Positions 17,862-27,050 of a stretch of 64,000 nucleotides of DNA are shown piece after piece. The notes beneath the pieces are model-generated. The model saw only the letters and a list, made by a program, of their open reading frames with translations. It was not told the origin of the DNA and made no database searches. Position 1 is the stretch's first letter. Each line of letters begins with the position of its first letter. The stretch spans positions 1-64,000 of the forward strand of contig CANLRN010000002.1 of the NCBI GenBank assembly GCA_947493495.1. Direction: 5' to 3'. The DNA comes from an uncultured Aquimarina sp. GTDB lineage: Bacteria > Bacteroidota > Bacteroidia > Flavobacteriales > Flavobacteriaceae. The translations under genes were made by a program, and so were the position numbers.

Positions 17862-19193
17862 ATGAAAGTATTAAAATTTGGAGGAACCTCTGTCGGATCA
17901 GTAGAGAATTTATATAAAGTCAAGGATATATTGATCAGTGATGATGATCACAAAATTGTAGTTTGTTCTGCTATGTCTGGAGTTACAGATCAATTAGTTA
18001 ACTTAATTGAGCTTTTACAATTGAAAGATGCCGAGGCGATCACGCTACACTTGCACAGATTAGAAACTAAGCATAATGACTTAATTGATGAATTGATAGA
18101 TGAACAGACCTTAAGAAATGATCTTAAAGAAAATATTTCCTCGATTATTACAGAAATGATTGATATTTCTAATCAGTCTTTTTCTGAACAAATAAGTGCA
18201 ATATTGGTTACCTATGGCGAAACATTATTAACCTATATTTTTTCTAATTATCTCACTCATATAGGAGTAGAAAATATTTTGTTAGATGCTAAAGATTTTA
18301 TGCACGTAGACAATGTAGATACTCCTAATATTAAAAAAGTATCAAGCAAACTATCAGAAATTATTACTTCAAAACAATCAAAGATTTATATTACTCAAGG
18401 TTTTGTGTGTAGAGATCATTTAGGAGCAGTAAGTACACTAAAAAGAGGAGGAAGTGATTATACTGCAACAATTATCGGTGCTGCTATAGAAGCAATAGAG
18501 GTGCAGATATGGACAGATATAGATGGATTGCATAATAATGATCCTAGATATGTAGAAAACACACATCCTATTTCTCACTTGACCTATAATGAAGCAGCAG
18601 AATTAGCCTATTTTGGTGCTAAAATATTACACCCCCAAACAGTATCGCCAGTTGTAGGTAAAGATATTCCTGTTTTATTAAAAAATACGTTTGATCCAGA
18701 AGCTAAAGGGACTGTAATATCCAATAAAACCTATAAAAAAGGACTAAAAGCAATATCTGCAAAAGACAAAATTACTGCTATTAAGATAAAATCTAACAGG
18801 ATGTTAATGGCTCACGGATATTTAAAAAGAATTTTTGAAGTTTTTGATACATATCATACGTCTATAGATATGATTACAACTTCAGAGATTGCCATTTCAT
18901 TGACAATAGATAATACAACAAATCTTGACAAAATTGTAAAAGAAATTGAAGTTTATGCAGAAGTTACTGTAGAACCTAACCATAGTATCATCTGTATCGT
19001 AGGTGAATCTGTGATTAATGACAAAAGTTCCTATAAACTGTTTGAAATTCTTAATCATATCCCCGTTCGGATGATATCCTATGGCGGAAGTAATAATAAT
19101 ATATCTATCCTGGTAGATACAAAAGATAAATTATCTACGCTGAGGTTTTTAAATAGAAAGTTATTCCAAACTTCTACAGAAACAGTATTGTAG
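17862..19193 (+). CDS. lysC: aspartate kinase
   Basis: Phosphorylates aspartate, the entry step to lysine, threonine and methionine. 443 residues, monofunctional. The N-terminal MKVLKFGGTSVGS is the kinase signature, TLKRGGSDYTATIIGAAI holds the aspartate/ATP-binding loop, and VQIWTDIDGLHNNDPR follows. The last 140 residues carry paired ACT domains (KIKSNRMLMAHGYLKRIFEVF; IICIVGESV) for feedback control. Not fused to homoserine dehydrogenase, unlike ThrA, so which end product controls it is unclear. Divergent from an ACT-domain protein. Confidence 0.93.
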   Translation: MKVLKFGGTSVGSVENLYKVKDILISDDDHKIVVCSAMSGVTDQLVNLIELLQLKDAEAITLHLHRLETKHNDLIDELIDEQTLRNDLKENISSIITEMIDISNQSFSEQISAILVTYGETLLTYIFSNYLTHIGVENILLDAKDFMHVDNVDTPNIKKVSSKLSEIITSKQSKIYITQGFVCRDHLGAVSTLKRGGSDYTATIIGAAIEAIEVQIWTDIDGLHNNDPRYVENTHPISHLTYNEAAELAYFGAKILHPQTVSPVVGKDIPVLLKNTFDPEAKGTVISNKTYKKGLKAISAKDKITAIKIKSNRMLMAHGYLKRIFEVFDTYHTSIDMITTSEIAISLTIDNTTNLDKIVKEIEVYAEVTVEPNHSIICIVGESVINDKSSYKLFEILNHIPVRMISYGGSNNNISILVDTKDKLSTLRFLNRKLFQTSTETVL

Positions 19194-19418
19194 TATTTTT
19201 AGATTATTGATGCTATAAGAATAGTCATAAGAGATCATTTTTGGTAACAGATTTCCTTTGTATTCGAATAGTTTAAAAAGCTGTTCTCTGAAAATGAATT
19301 CGTTGCATAATTCAAGTGAAATTTTAATGTGGCTTAGATAGAGATAATTCTATACATTTTATATAGTAGGTTCTTTTCGTTTTAAGATAATTCTTTACAT
19401 TTAGACAAAATATAAAGT

Positions 19419-20957
19419 ATGCTTATTAAAGTTTTTGGGAGTGCTGTTTTTGGTGTTGAAGCTACTACCATCACTGTAGAAGTTAATATTGATAAAGGCA
19501 TTGGGTATCATTTAGTTGGATTACCCGATAATGCAATTAAAGAAAGTAGTTTTCGAATTGCTGCAGCCTTACAAAATAATGGATACAAGCTTCCAGGAAA
19601 AAAGATTACTATAAATATGGCCCCAGCAGATCTACGAAAAGAAGGATCTGCTTATGATCTTACACTGGCATTAGGTATTCTGGCTGCAAGTAATCAGATA
19701 AAAGGAGAGAGCATTTCTGAATACTTGATTATGGGAGAACTTTCTCTGGATGGGAGTTTACAGCCTATAAAAGGAGCATTGCCTATTGCCATTAAAGCAA
19801 GAGAAGAAGGTTTTAAAGGATTTATACTACCCAAACAAAATGCAAGAGAAGCAGCTATTGTAGATAATTTAGAAGTATATGGAGTGGAAAACATCAAAGA
19901 AGTCATTGATTTTTTTGATGGGGATGGAAATTTAGAACGTACTATTGTTGATACAAGAGAAGAATTTTATAAAGAATTAGATAATCCTGAATTTGATTTT
20001 GCCGATGTAAAAGGACAAGAAAGTATTAAGAGATGCATGGAAATTGCTGCTGCTGGAGGGCATAATATTATATTAGTGGGTCCTCCAGGAAGTGGAAAAA
20101 CAATGTTAAGTAAACGTTTACCGAGTATTCTACCTCCAATGTCGCTACAAGAGGCATTAGAGACTACAAAAATCCATAGTGTAGTAGGACGCATAAAAGA
20201 ACATGTCGGATTGATGGCGCAACGTCCATTTCGTAGCCCGCATCATACTATTAGTGATGTTGCTCTTGTAGGTGGTGGAGCATATCCACAACCTGGAGAA
20301 ATATCATTGTCTCACAATGGTGTGCTATTTCTAGATGAACTTCCTGAGTTTAAACGGAGTGTGCTAGAAGTAATGCGCCAACCGCTAGAAGACAGAGAAG
20401 TAACTATCTCTAGAGCTAAGTTTACAGTTACATACCCATCAAGTTTTATGCTAGTAGCTAGTATGAATCCAAGCCCTGGAGGTTATTTTAATGATCCAGA
20501 CGCACCTGTTAGCTCTTCTCCAGCAGAGATGCAACGATATCTTAGTAAAATTTCAGGTCCTTTGCTAGATCGGATCGATATTCATATAGAAGTAACTCCA
20601 GTACCTTTTGATAAATTAAGCGAAGAACGAAGAGGAGAATCTAGTGTAGCTATAAGAGAGCGGGTTATAAAAGCACGTGATATCCAGACAGAACGATTTT
20701 CTACATTACAAAATATCCATTATAATGCTCAGATGGGAGTACAACAAATACGAGAATATTGTGCATTAGAAGAAAGTTCTAAGGAACTACTAAAAACAGC
20801 TATGGAGCGATTGAATTTGTCAGCAAGAGCATACGACAGAATTCTTAAGGTATCAAGAACTATAGCTGACTTAGAAGGAGTAGAGTCTATCCAAGGGAAT
20901 CATATTTCCGAGGCCATACAATACCGTAGCCTAGATCGTGATGGTTGGTTGGGATGA
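19419..20957 (+). CDS. comM: YifB/ComM-family Mg-chelatase-like AAA+ ATPase
   Basis: AAA+ protein of 512 residues. ComM in naturally competent bacteria is a helicase that helps branch migration when donor DNA is integrated. The N-terminal ChlI domain (residues 1-170) begins LIKVFGSAVFGVEATTITVE. The AAA+ core has Walker A GPPGSGKTMLSKRLP (about residues 220-234), the Mg-chelatase RSPHHTISDVALVGGG motif, Walker B GVLFLDELPEF and an LDRIDIHIEV arginine region. The C-terminal Mg_chelatase_C domain ends NHISEAIQYRSLDR. Full length, no neighbour in an obvious operon. Confidence 0.93.
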   Translation: MLIKVFGSAVFGVEATTITVEVNIDKGIGYHLVGLPDNAIKESSFRIAAALQNNGYKLPGKKITINMAPADLRKEGSAYDLTLALGILAASNQIKGESISEYLIMGELSLDGSLQPIKGALPIAIKAREEGFKGFILPKQNAREAAIVDNLEVYGVENIKEVIDFFDGDGNLERTIVDTREEFYKELDNPEFDFADVKGQESIKRCMEIAAAGGHNIILVGPPGSGKTMLSKRLPSILPPMSLQEALETTKIHSVVGRIKEHVGLMAQRPFRSPHHTISDVALVGGGAYPQPGEISLSHNGVLFLDELPEFKRSVLEVMRQPLEDREVTISRAKFTVTYPSSFMLVASMNPSPGGYFNDPDAPVSSSPAEMQRYLSKISGPLLDRIDIHIEVTPVPFDKLSEERRGESSVAIRERVIKARDIQTERFSTLQNIHYNAQMGVQQIREYCALEESSKELLKTAMERLNLSARAYDRILKVSRTIADLEGVESIQGNHISEAIQYRSLDRDGWLG

Positions 20958-21173
20958 TTGTCCATTTAGGGATCAAAATCAAAATGCCTAACAAAGGCAA
21001 CTAGAAAGTATACTAAAGACAAGAAAATCTATTTGCAGAAATAGAAAATAAAATAACTAAAATTACTGAAACTAATATGCTAAAAACACATTTGATTTAG
21101 TTATAAGAACATATGTATTACTATAATTTATGATTAATAATAATATTTGTTACGCTAAAAAAAATATGTAAAA

Positions 21174-22349
21174 ATGAAAAAGAAATGTAATTGCTTATTT
21201 ATTATGTCTTTAATTTTATCATTAGTTGCGTGTAGTAGTGATGATGGTAATATTGAAGACAATGAAAACCCTACTATAGCCTGTCTAGATAATATTACGA
21301 TTAATATAGATGCGATTTCTAGTGGTGCAGTGGTGACATATGAAACTCCTGTAGGGACTGATAATAGTAGTGCGGAAACTACAATGACTAATGGTTTAGC
21401 ATCAGGCGAGACCTTCCCTGTGGGTACTACTACGAATACATTTCGTGTTCAGGATGCTTCAGGTAATACTGCCTCGTGTAGCTTTGATGTAATTGTGACT
21501 AGAGATGAACCTTCTGGAAATGCTCCTTATTTTGTAGGTGACGACCCTACACCTTCGGGTAAAAAATGGGCTAAAGTAGAAACCCTATCTGATGAATTTG
21601 ACGGAACTACTTTTGACGATTCTAAATGGCATAGGAATACTGCAACAGATGGATTTAATTGGCTAGGGAGACCACCAGGGTTATTTGAATCTGATAATGT
21701 TAGTGTTAGTGATGGTAATCTGAATGTTACCACAGAAAAATTTGATACGCCTAAGGTTGTAAACAATACAACTTGGACTCATGGTGGAGCTATTGTACGT
21801 TCTAAAGAACTTGCTGGCCCAGGACAGTTCTACGAATGTAGAATGAAAGCAAACAAAACAATCATGTCTTCTACTTTTTGGTTATCTTTTAAACAAAATT
21901 GTAATACAGGACCAGTTAGAAAATTAGAATTGGATATACAAGAATGTGTAGGACGCGTGCATAGCGAGACAGCAGCTTGGGCAGAAGATTTTGCTAATAT
22001 ATATGCATCTAATACCTGGAGACATAACAGAGATTGTGATACGGAGGTGAATGAATCTAGACAAAAACCAGGAAAAACAATCTTGTCTGAAAAAAATAGC
22101 GAAAGATATTTTGTATACGGTTGTTGGTGGAAATCTCCAACAGAGATTTTGTTTTATCTAGATGGAGAATTAACACATTCTATTACGAATCCACCGGCAG
22201 ATTTTGATTTAGAAGGACATATTACTATGGCAATCGAAACATATGATTGGAATCCTATTGATGATGCTACTATATTCGAAACAGGTTCTTTTGATGACTT
22301 AACTACTAAATATGATTGGATAAGAACCTGGAAACTGGAAGATAAATAA
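21174..22349 (+). CDS. GH16 glycoside hydrolase lipoprotein with HYR domain
   Basis: Lipoprotein (LSLVACSSDD, lipobox Cys at residue 20) of 391 residues, probably on the outer membrane. Residues 30-112 form a HYR-type Ig-like domain (VTYETPVGTDNSS, FRVQDASGNTASCSFDV). The rest is a GH16 jelly-roll of the agarase/porphyranase group: WAKVETLSDEFDGTTFDDSKW opens it, and LELDIQECVG contains the catalytic ExDxxE pair of glutamates with the middle Asp. WIRTWKLEDK closes the domain. Likely substrates are red-algal galactans (agarose or porphyran), inferred from the subgroup. It lies just left of the integrated element, in what was probably a convergent pair with mnmE. Confidence 0.87.
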   Translation: MKKKCNCLFIMSLILSLVACSSDDGNIEDNENPTIACLDNITINIDAISSGAVVTYETPVGTDNSSAETTMTNGLASGETFPVGTTTNTFRVQDASGNTASCSFDVIVTRDEPSGNAPYFVGDDPTPSGKKWAKVETLSDEFDGTTFDDSKWHRNTATDGFNWLGRPPGLFESDNVSVSDGNLNVTTEKFDTPKVVNNTTWTHGGAIVRSKELAGPGQFYECRMKANKTIMSSTFWLSFKQNCNTGPVRKLELDIQECVGRVHSETAAWAEDFANIYASNTWRHNRDCDTEVNESRQKPGKTILSEKNSERYFVYGCWWKSPTEILFYLDGELTHSITNPPADFDLEGHITMAIETYDWNPIDDATIFETGSFDDLTTKYDWIRTWKLEDK

Positions 22350-22553
22350 GATAAGTATTAGTCTATGTTAGTTTAAAGAGTGATAAGACGTATACTCATT
22401 TAGTTTTATCATAATCAAAATGTCTAACGAAGAACAAGAAGTTACTAAGTAGCATTAAGGAGAAATAGGCGCAATGATTTCGCCTTAATACTTAAAATTT
22501 GTACCTCAAATACTTGGAGATATAAATAGATACGTAATAAACAACTAATAGAT

Positions 22554-22589
22554 ATTACTGATTCCTAATAATTATTAGGAATCAGTAAT
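22554..22589. terminator. perfect 36-nt palindrome, likely bidirectional terminator
   Basis: ATTACTGATTCCTAATAA is followed directly by its exact reverse complement, so both arms are 18 bp. Before the element inserted, this palindrome would have lain about 40 bases downstream of the mnmE stop and about 200 bases after the GH16 gene. It fits as the shared terminator of that convergent pair, now separated from mnmE by 15.5 kb. Confidence 0.65.
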
Positions 22590-22632
22590 TTATGTGAATT
22601 GTTGTATGGTTTGTATTGTTTTGTGAGGTTAT

Positions 22633-22644
22633 TTCCCAATACAA
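22633..22644. repeat. left attachment site (att) core
   Basis: TTCCCAATACAA, identical to the copy in mnmE at 38091-38102. Read on the minus strand in the MnmE frame it gives TGT ATT GGG AAA followed by TAA (Cys-Ile-Gly-Lys-stop), so this is the displaced original mnmE end or its mimic. Confidence 0.85.
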
Positions 22645-22753
22645 TATGTAAGAAACCCTTGTAAATAAAGGGGTAGGGGAGTTGGAGGTGTACTAATGGT
22701 GGGAGCTTTTGTTTGCTTTTGGTAGGGTTTTGTTTGATTCTTATTTTTTAAGA

Positions 22754-24766
22754 TTAACTACCAACAATTTCATCTATTATTTTTCTTAATTTACTTATCT
22801 CCTTCTGCTTCTCTAAATAATCGGAATAGGATTTTAAACTTTGCTCTATAAGTATATCATAATATATAATTCTACCATCTATTGTTTTTAATAAATCCTC
22901 AGCTTCTTTTAAATCTTCATTATTAAAAGGCTTCCCAAGGACAGCTATAACCTCAATAGGATCTGAATTACCTGTTGATGCTAAGCATTTAATTAGTCCC
23001 TTTCGATACTTATTTAATTGAGCATAAAGATTTACCGGAGTAACTTTATATGATGGATCATACCGTTTGAGTTCCAATATAATATGTTTTCCAGCTGCCG
23101 TTCTATACTTAATATCCATTCTTCCTTTTCTCTCTTCTTCCGTCAACCCAGCAACAATAGTGTTAAATTCAGCTTCTACTCTTTTCTCCATTATCTCAGA
23201 GCCACTGGTAGGTCTTTCCCAAGAAGGGTTTAAAATCCACAAATTATCAAACAAATATTTCTGTAACAATGTCTCCTTATCATTATCATCTAGCTTCTTT
23301 TGGAACTCCTTTATAACCTCTACTCTTTCCGCAGCGATATCGTAATAAAGATTTGCTTCAAGATCATTTAGATCCGCAAATATCCGAGTGAGTTTTAGAT
23401 CATCTGCCGTTTTAATTTTAGATAATTCACTCAAACTTTCTCTAAGCCTTAACTTTTCAAAAGCAACTATTCCCTGCGCATATAGATCTTTCTTCTTCTT
23501 AACCGCATCAGGTTCTGAGCTATCAAAATGAAATGATTCAATAGTACTAAATAACTCTCTTGCGTGCTCTTTTCTTGTGTCAGTCTTTAATGAATCATAC
23601 CAAATCTCTAGTTTTGGATGCACTAACTTAGCCTTCTTTATAGCGTTTTTCTTATTTAATTCATTCCTAAATGTTGTCCAAACTCCCTGAATTTTTTTAA
23701 GCGCAGGATAGATATACCTCTGTAATTCTTGATATCTTGGATCATCCTCATTAATCTTTTGCCTACTACTAGTAGCTATATCGTCTTCCTCATCTAAATC
23801 TAAAAAATCTGCCTGTAACTCTCCAATTAAATAATCTGCATATATACCGCCCTCATTAAAAGATTCAAGAATGTCTTCTTGAGCCATTTTACCCCTACAT
23901 AAAACACTTATTTTATTATTATTTACATTTTTTTCTGGTTTTAAGTCACTAGGTAATTCAACTGTACCAATCCAACCAGAAACTTTGTAAGCTGTTCCTG
24001 GTAGATCACCATTAATTTCTTCTATTTTTTCAAAAGAATAGTGTTTTAAATACTCATCTTTCTTTTTTATTTCATCCCCAATTAACCATAGGAATTGAAC
24101 CTTTGAGAAGAAATCCCTATCCGCAATTGTTATAGGGGTGTTATTAACGTAAAGATCAAATTTATATTCATCTCCTAAAACACTAAACCTCCTTGCTAAT
24201 CTCTTTTTTAGCCATTTCTCGGTATATGTTATTTGACGTTTAAAATTAGTAAGTATTATTTGGGTTCCTTTAGTCTTATCAAAATCTCCTACCTCTATCT
24301 CAATAGGATGATATTTATCTGAACTCTTTATCTCTTTCTCAATATCAAATCTATTCATTGAGAAGGCACTTTTTGTAGAAACACCTGATTTTTGATCTAA
24401 TACAGAGGTTCTAATTTCAACTTGATTCGCTATGGAAAACAAAGATAACTTACCTATGCCCTTTCTGCCCATTACGTGTCTTTTCAAGTCTCTACTCCTT
24501 GCTTCTCCATTTTCTCTCTTAGAGTAACCAACGCGTAAAAATTTGTCATTTATATCTTCTATTGTCATTCCATGACCATTATCATCAATGATTATTTTTT
24601 CATTGTCTATATCTAAAGTAATATCAACTTTAGTTGCATCAGCATCATATGAATTCGCTACTAATTCAGAAAGAACCGTAGGAATATTACTATATAATCT
24701 AAGTCCTAAATGGTTAAGAACATTTAGACTCATAGTCATTGTAAATTTTTTAGTATTATTTGACAT
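22754..24766 (-). CDS. GHKL (MutL/MORC-like) ATPase fused to PD-(D/E)XK-like nuclease domain
   Basis: A protein of 670 residues. Residues 15-180 are a GHKL ATPase: SELVANSYDADA (metal-binding Glu/Asn), DDNGHGM (Bergerat ATP site) and GRKGIGKLSLF (ATP lid), the order seen in MutL, Hsp90 and MORC proteins. A helical linker follows. Residues 530-585 fit a PD-(D/E)XK nuclease: a Glu in VEAEFN, Asp in GRMDIKY (551), ELK in HIILELKRY (565-567) and Gln in NLYAQLNKY. The start overlaps the methyltransferase stop by eleven bases, so the two are coupled. MutL/MORC-like ATPases fused or linked to nucleases beside 5mC methyltransferases are a known restriction-system architecture; the restriction role here is inferred from that. 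Confidence 0.8.
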   Translation of the reverse strand: MSNNTKKFTMTMSLNVLNHLGLRLYSNIPTVLSELVANSYDADATKVDITLDIDNEKIIIDDNGHGMTIEDINDKFLRVGYSKRENGEARSRDLKRHVMGRKGIGKLSLFSIANQVEIRTSVLDQKSGVSTKSAFSMNRFDIEKEIKSSDKYHPIEIEVGDFDKTKGTQIILTNFKRQITYTEKWLKKRLARRFSVLGDEYKFDLYVNNTPITIADRDFFSKVQFLWLIGDEIKKKDEYLKHYSFEKIEEINGDLPGTAYKVSGWIGTVELPSDLKPEKNVNNNKISVLCRGKMAQEDILESFNEGGIYADYLIGELQADFLDLDEEDDIATSSRQKINEDDPRYQELQRYIYPALKKIQGVWTTFRNELNKKNAIKKAKLVHPKLEIWYDSLKTDTRKEHARELFSTIESFHFDSSEPDAVKKKKDLYAQGIVAFEKLRLRESLSELSKIKTADDLKLTRIFADLNDLEANLYYDIAAERVEVIKEFQKKLDDNDKETLLQKYLFDNLWILNPSWERPTSGSEIMEKRVEAEFNTIVAGLTEEERKGRMDIKYRTAAGKHIILELKRYDPSYKVTPVNLYAQLNKYRKGLIKCLASTGNSDPIEVIAVLGKPFNNEDLKEAEDLLKTIDGRIIYYDILIEQSLKSYSDYLEKQKEISKLRKIIDEIVGS

Positions 24767-25802
24767 ATTGCCTTAGATGTTTTCTTATAGTTTTTGCAAT
24801 CATTTTGCCTAGGTTTACAGGAACTGCATTCCCTATATGCATTTCTATTTTTGGAGAAGAAAAATCGGTATTTGGATCATAGAATTCATATTCTTCTGGA
24901 AAAGTTTGAAATAAAGCAGCCTCTCTTAAAGAGATTGCTCTATCTTGTTCGGGATGGCCAAATCTTCCATTTCCTAGACCTGTGCATTGTGTCGTCATGG
25001 TAGGGGCTAACTTGTCCCATTCCATTCTACCATACACGCTTCCAAATGTTTTTCCAGAATCCTTTTTATGACATTCTAATAACAATTCTTCTGGCCAATC
25101 TTTCCAGCCACCACCATAAGGAGTAATTGAAATTCTTTCTTTATTCAATGCGGATAATTTTCTAGATCGATGTATAATATCTAATGGGTGCGATTCCCCA
25201 TCTTCTATTGATGGTAAATTTCCTATTGTATCTCTAACGGTAACTTTGTTATTTTTATGAGTAGGTTTTGTAAATTCAATTTCTCCAAATTTAGAAGCAA
25301 AAAGAATCAATCTTTTTCTGCTTTGTGGCACACCGTAATCACTTGAATCTACAATTTTCCAATTTATATAATAATTATTCTTAGTTAAGATAGCCAGGAA
25401 ATCATCAAGAACCTTACCGCCTTTATAGTTTTTAAGATTAGGGACATTTTCCATTGAAATAACTTCAGGCTTTATTTCATCTATAATCCTACCGTATGTA
25501 TAAAGCATTTTCCATTTATCATTATCCTTATATTTTTGTGAATAACTACTAAATGCTTGACATGGCGCGCATCCAACTAAAATTTTTATAGTATTCTTTG
25601 GATATAATTTTTCGATAAAACTAGAAGGTAATAGATTTAGATCCTCAGCATAAAATTTTGATTGATTATTCTTTTCAAAAGCATATCTACAAGATTCATC
25701 TATATCGAATCCGGCAACTACTTTAAACTTTTCTTGTCTAAACCCTTTACTTAACCCACCAATCCCACAAAAGAGATCAATTACTGGATACTTGACTGCC
25801 AT
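24756..25802 (-). CDS. DNA (cytosine-5-)-methyltransferase
   Basis: 5mC methyltransferase of 348 residues, normal length. Motif I is DLFCGIGGLSKGF (residues 9-21), motif IV VGCAPCQAFSSYS with catalytic Cys81, motif VI MENVPNL (117-123), and motif VIII SRKRLILFAS. The target-recognition region lies at about 200-280 (GGGWKDWPEEL, then TTQCTGLGNGRFGHP), and motifs IX-X close with LREAALFQTFPEEY and IGNAVPVNLGKMIA. The recognition sequence cannot be predicted by eye. It lies between the HTH gene (three-base gap) and the ATPase-nuclease gene, in a restriction-modification-like cassette at the left end of the element. Confidence 0.94.
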   Translation of the reverse strand: MAVKYPVIDLFCGIGGLSKGFRQEKFKVVAGFDIDESCRYAFEKNNQSKFYAEDLNLLPSSFIEKLYPKNTIKILVGCAPCQAFSSYSQKYKDNDKWKMLYTYGRIIDEIKPEVISMENVPNLKNYKGGKVLDDFLAILTKNNYYINWKIVDSSDYGVPQSRKRLILFASKFGEIEFTKPTHKNNKVTVRDTIGNLPSIEDGESHPLDIIHRSRKLSALNKERISITPYGGGWKDWPEELLLECHKKDSGKTFGSVYGRMEWDKLAPTMTTQCTGLGNGRFGHPEQDRAISLREAALFQTFPEEYEFYDPNTDFSSPKIEMHIGNAVPVNLGKMIAKTIRKHLRQYVK

Positions 25803-25805
25803 TTA

Positions 25806-26024
25806 TTATTTATCGTATTTAGTTTTAACTAATAACTCTGTAATATCAACATTTAATACAACTGCTATTTCTATTAACGTTTCTAGGGATGGTTGCATAT
25901 CGTTAGTACACCAACGTGAAATTGTTGTTCTATTCTTTCCTAATTTTTCTGCTAACCATTTATTTGTCCTATCCTGCTCAGCAAGAACAACTCGTATTCT
26001 GTTTATCTGCTTCTTAAATGCCAT
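25806..26024 (-). CDS. small XRE-family HTH regulator (controller-like)
   Basis: HTH protein of 72 residues when started at MAFKKQINRIR (26024). An ATG 39 bases upstream would add 13 residues that do not fit the family and overlaps the -7 promoter region. The core WLAEKLGKNRTTISRWC is a lambda-repressor-type helix-turn-helix, followed by PSLETLIEIAVVLNVDITELL. Similar size and place, directly in front of the methyltransferase, suggest a C-protein-type controller that times expression of the cassette. This role is an inference. Confidence 0.8.
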   Translation of the reverse strand: MAFKKQINRIRVVLAEQDRTNKWLAEKLGKNRTTISRWCTNDMQPSLETLIEIAVVLNVDITELLVKTKYDK

Positions 26025-26042
26025 TTGAATCGTTTTACACTG

Positions 26043-26050
26043 CAAATGTA
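26043..26050 (-). promoter_or_regulatory. Bacteroidota-type promoter -7 element of the methyltransferase cassette
   Basis: On the minus strand TACATTTG matches TAnnTTTG 18 bases before the HTH start codon. A TTTG lies upstream on the same strand, in the AT-rich gap before the PIN-like gene. Confidence 0.45.
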
Positions 26051-26188
26051 TCAATAAAAGCAAATTTAGCTTATCAAATAATAATATATAAATTATTTAT
26101 AAGATAATAATGAATCGTAATTCGCTATTTAATAATCTTAATATGATAATAAAGAATCTTTTAAAGAATTAATAAACGTTCTATACAT

Positions 26189-26932
26189 TTATTCTTCATA
26201 TAAATAATCCTCGCAACCTGCCTCTTTAATTAAACGAAGCCATCTTTTCTCACGAGTCCAATATTTATCTCCTGGTTGCACGTATGTTAAAATTGCAAAA
26301 TCGTACCAATCATTTGCCTGAACTTTCATCTGGCTTGTTTCGAGACTCTTAAAAAAATAATCTAATGTTTTCATTAAAAGCTCTATGTTATCTAAATCAA
26401 AATCTTCCAAGTCACATGTCTCTTTCGTAGATTTTTCTACACAAAAATTTAAAAACCCAGCTGTGATTTGGTATGTGTCAATATTTTTATGATCTTTTTT
26501 ACTCAATATTTTAGCTCTTATTTTCTCTGCTTCTTCATTAAAAATATTTGCCACATCTTTAAGATCTCCTCTAATAGCTTCTACTTCTTTTTTGAAAACC
26601 TCCCTTTTTGATGGATCAATAGAATGACCTTTAGCAAATTTTGAAGTAAAATTTAACCATTGACCTATTTCTTCCGCCGGATCAAAAGCATATTCCTGAT
26701 GTAATTGTGCTAAATATATAAAAGGAGGTTGATAAATAACATTTTTTTGAAACCTAAAAAGCATTCGAATTGCGTTTCTGCACAACTCTTCTTTATCAAT
26801 TAAGTTTTCGGACTTAGATAACTCATGTATATTAACAAAACTAGGAACAATAGGTAAATCTTTCGTTTTTTTGTAGAGCTCTTCATCTTGCCCTAACCCA
26901 TACCAAATATTTGTATCAGCAATTATTTTCAT
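26189..26932 (-). CDS. PIN-like domain protein
   Basis: A protein of 247 residues. MKIIADTNIWYGLG at the start has the Asp-Thr-Asn of PIN ribonucleases, HELSKSE near residue 37 supplies a second acid, and NDWYDFAILTYVQPGDKYWTRE near the end holds the last acidic residues followed by the usual threonine. Its central part is a long helical insert, unlike the roughly 130-residue VapC toxins, and there is no small antitoxin gene next to it. It sits 125 bases upstream of the methyltransferase cassette and may be defence or cargo; target RNA or DNA unknown. Confidence 0.6.
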   Translation of the reverse strand: MKIIADTNIWYGLGQDEELYKKTKDLPIVPSFVNIHELSKSENLIDKEELCRNAIRMLFRFQKNVIYQPPFIYLAQLHQEYAFDPAEEIGQWLNFTSKFAKGHSIDPSKREVFKKEVEAIRGDLKDVANIFNEEAEKIRAKILSKKDHKNIDTYQITAGFLNFCVEKSTKETCDLEDFDLDNIELLMKTLDYFFKSLETSQMKVQANDWYDFAILTYVQPGDKYWTREKRWLRLIKEAGCEDYLYEE

Positions 26933-26965
26933 AAGAAGTTTTTAATTAGAAATAATCAACAAAAT

Positions 26966-27004
26966 ACCCCATAAGTATAAGCTAAGAGCTTATACTTATG
27001 GGGT
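26966..27004. terminator. strong 18-bp hairpin, likely terminator
   Basis: ACCCCATAAGTATAAGCT, then AAG, then the exact reverse complement. It lies between the metallophosphoesterase cluster and the PIN-like gene, both on the minus strand, and would insulate one from the other. The T run after it on the minus strand is weak. Confidence 0.55.
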
Positions 27005-27050
27005 TGAATTTTATTCAAAATACAAAAACGAAAGCAATATCAAAGAAACA

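Noticed and set aside
22410..22460. Similarity between ATCAAAATGTCTAACGAAG here and ATCAAAATGCCTAACAAAG near 20974
   Set aside because: Short and imperfect; both lie after genes in AT-rich DNA, and no longer repeat could be followed.
23067..23345. Plus-strand frame inside the ATPase-nuclease gene
   Set aside because: The opposite strand has continuous GHKL and nuclease motifs; this frame has none.
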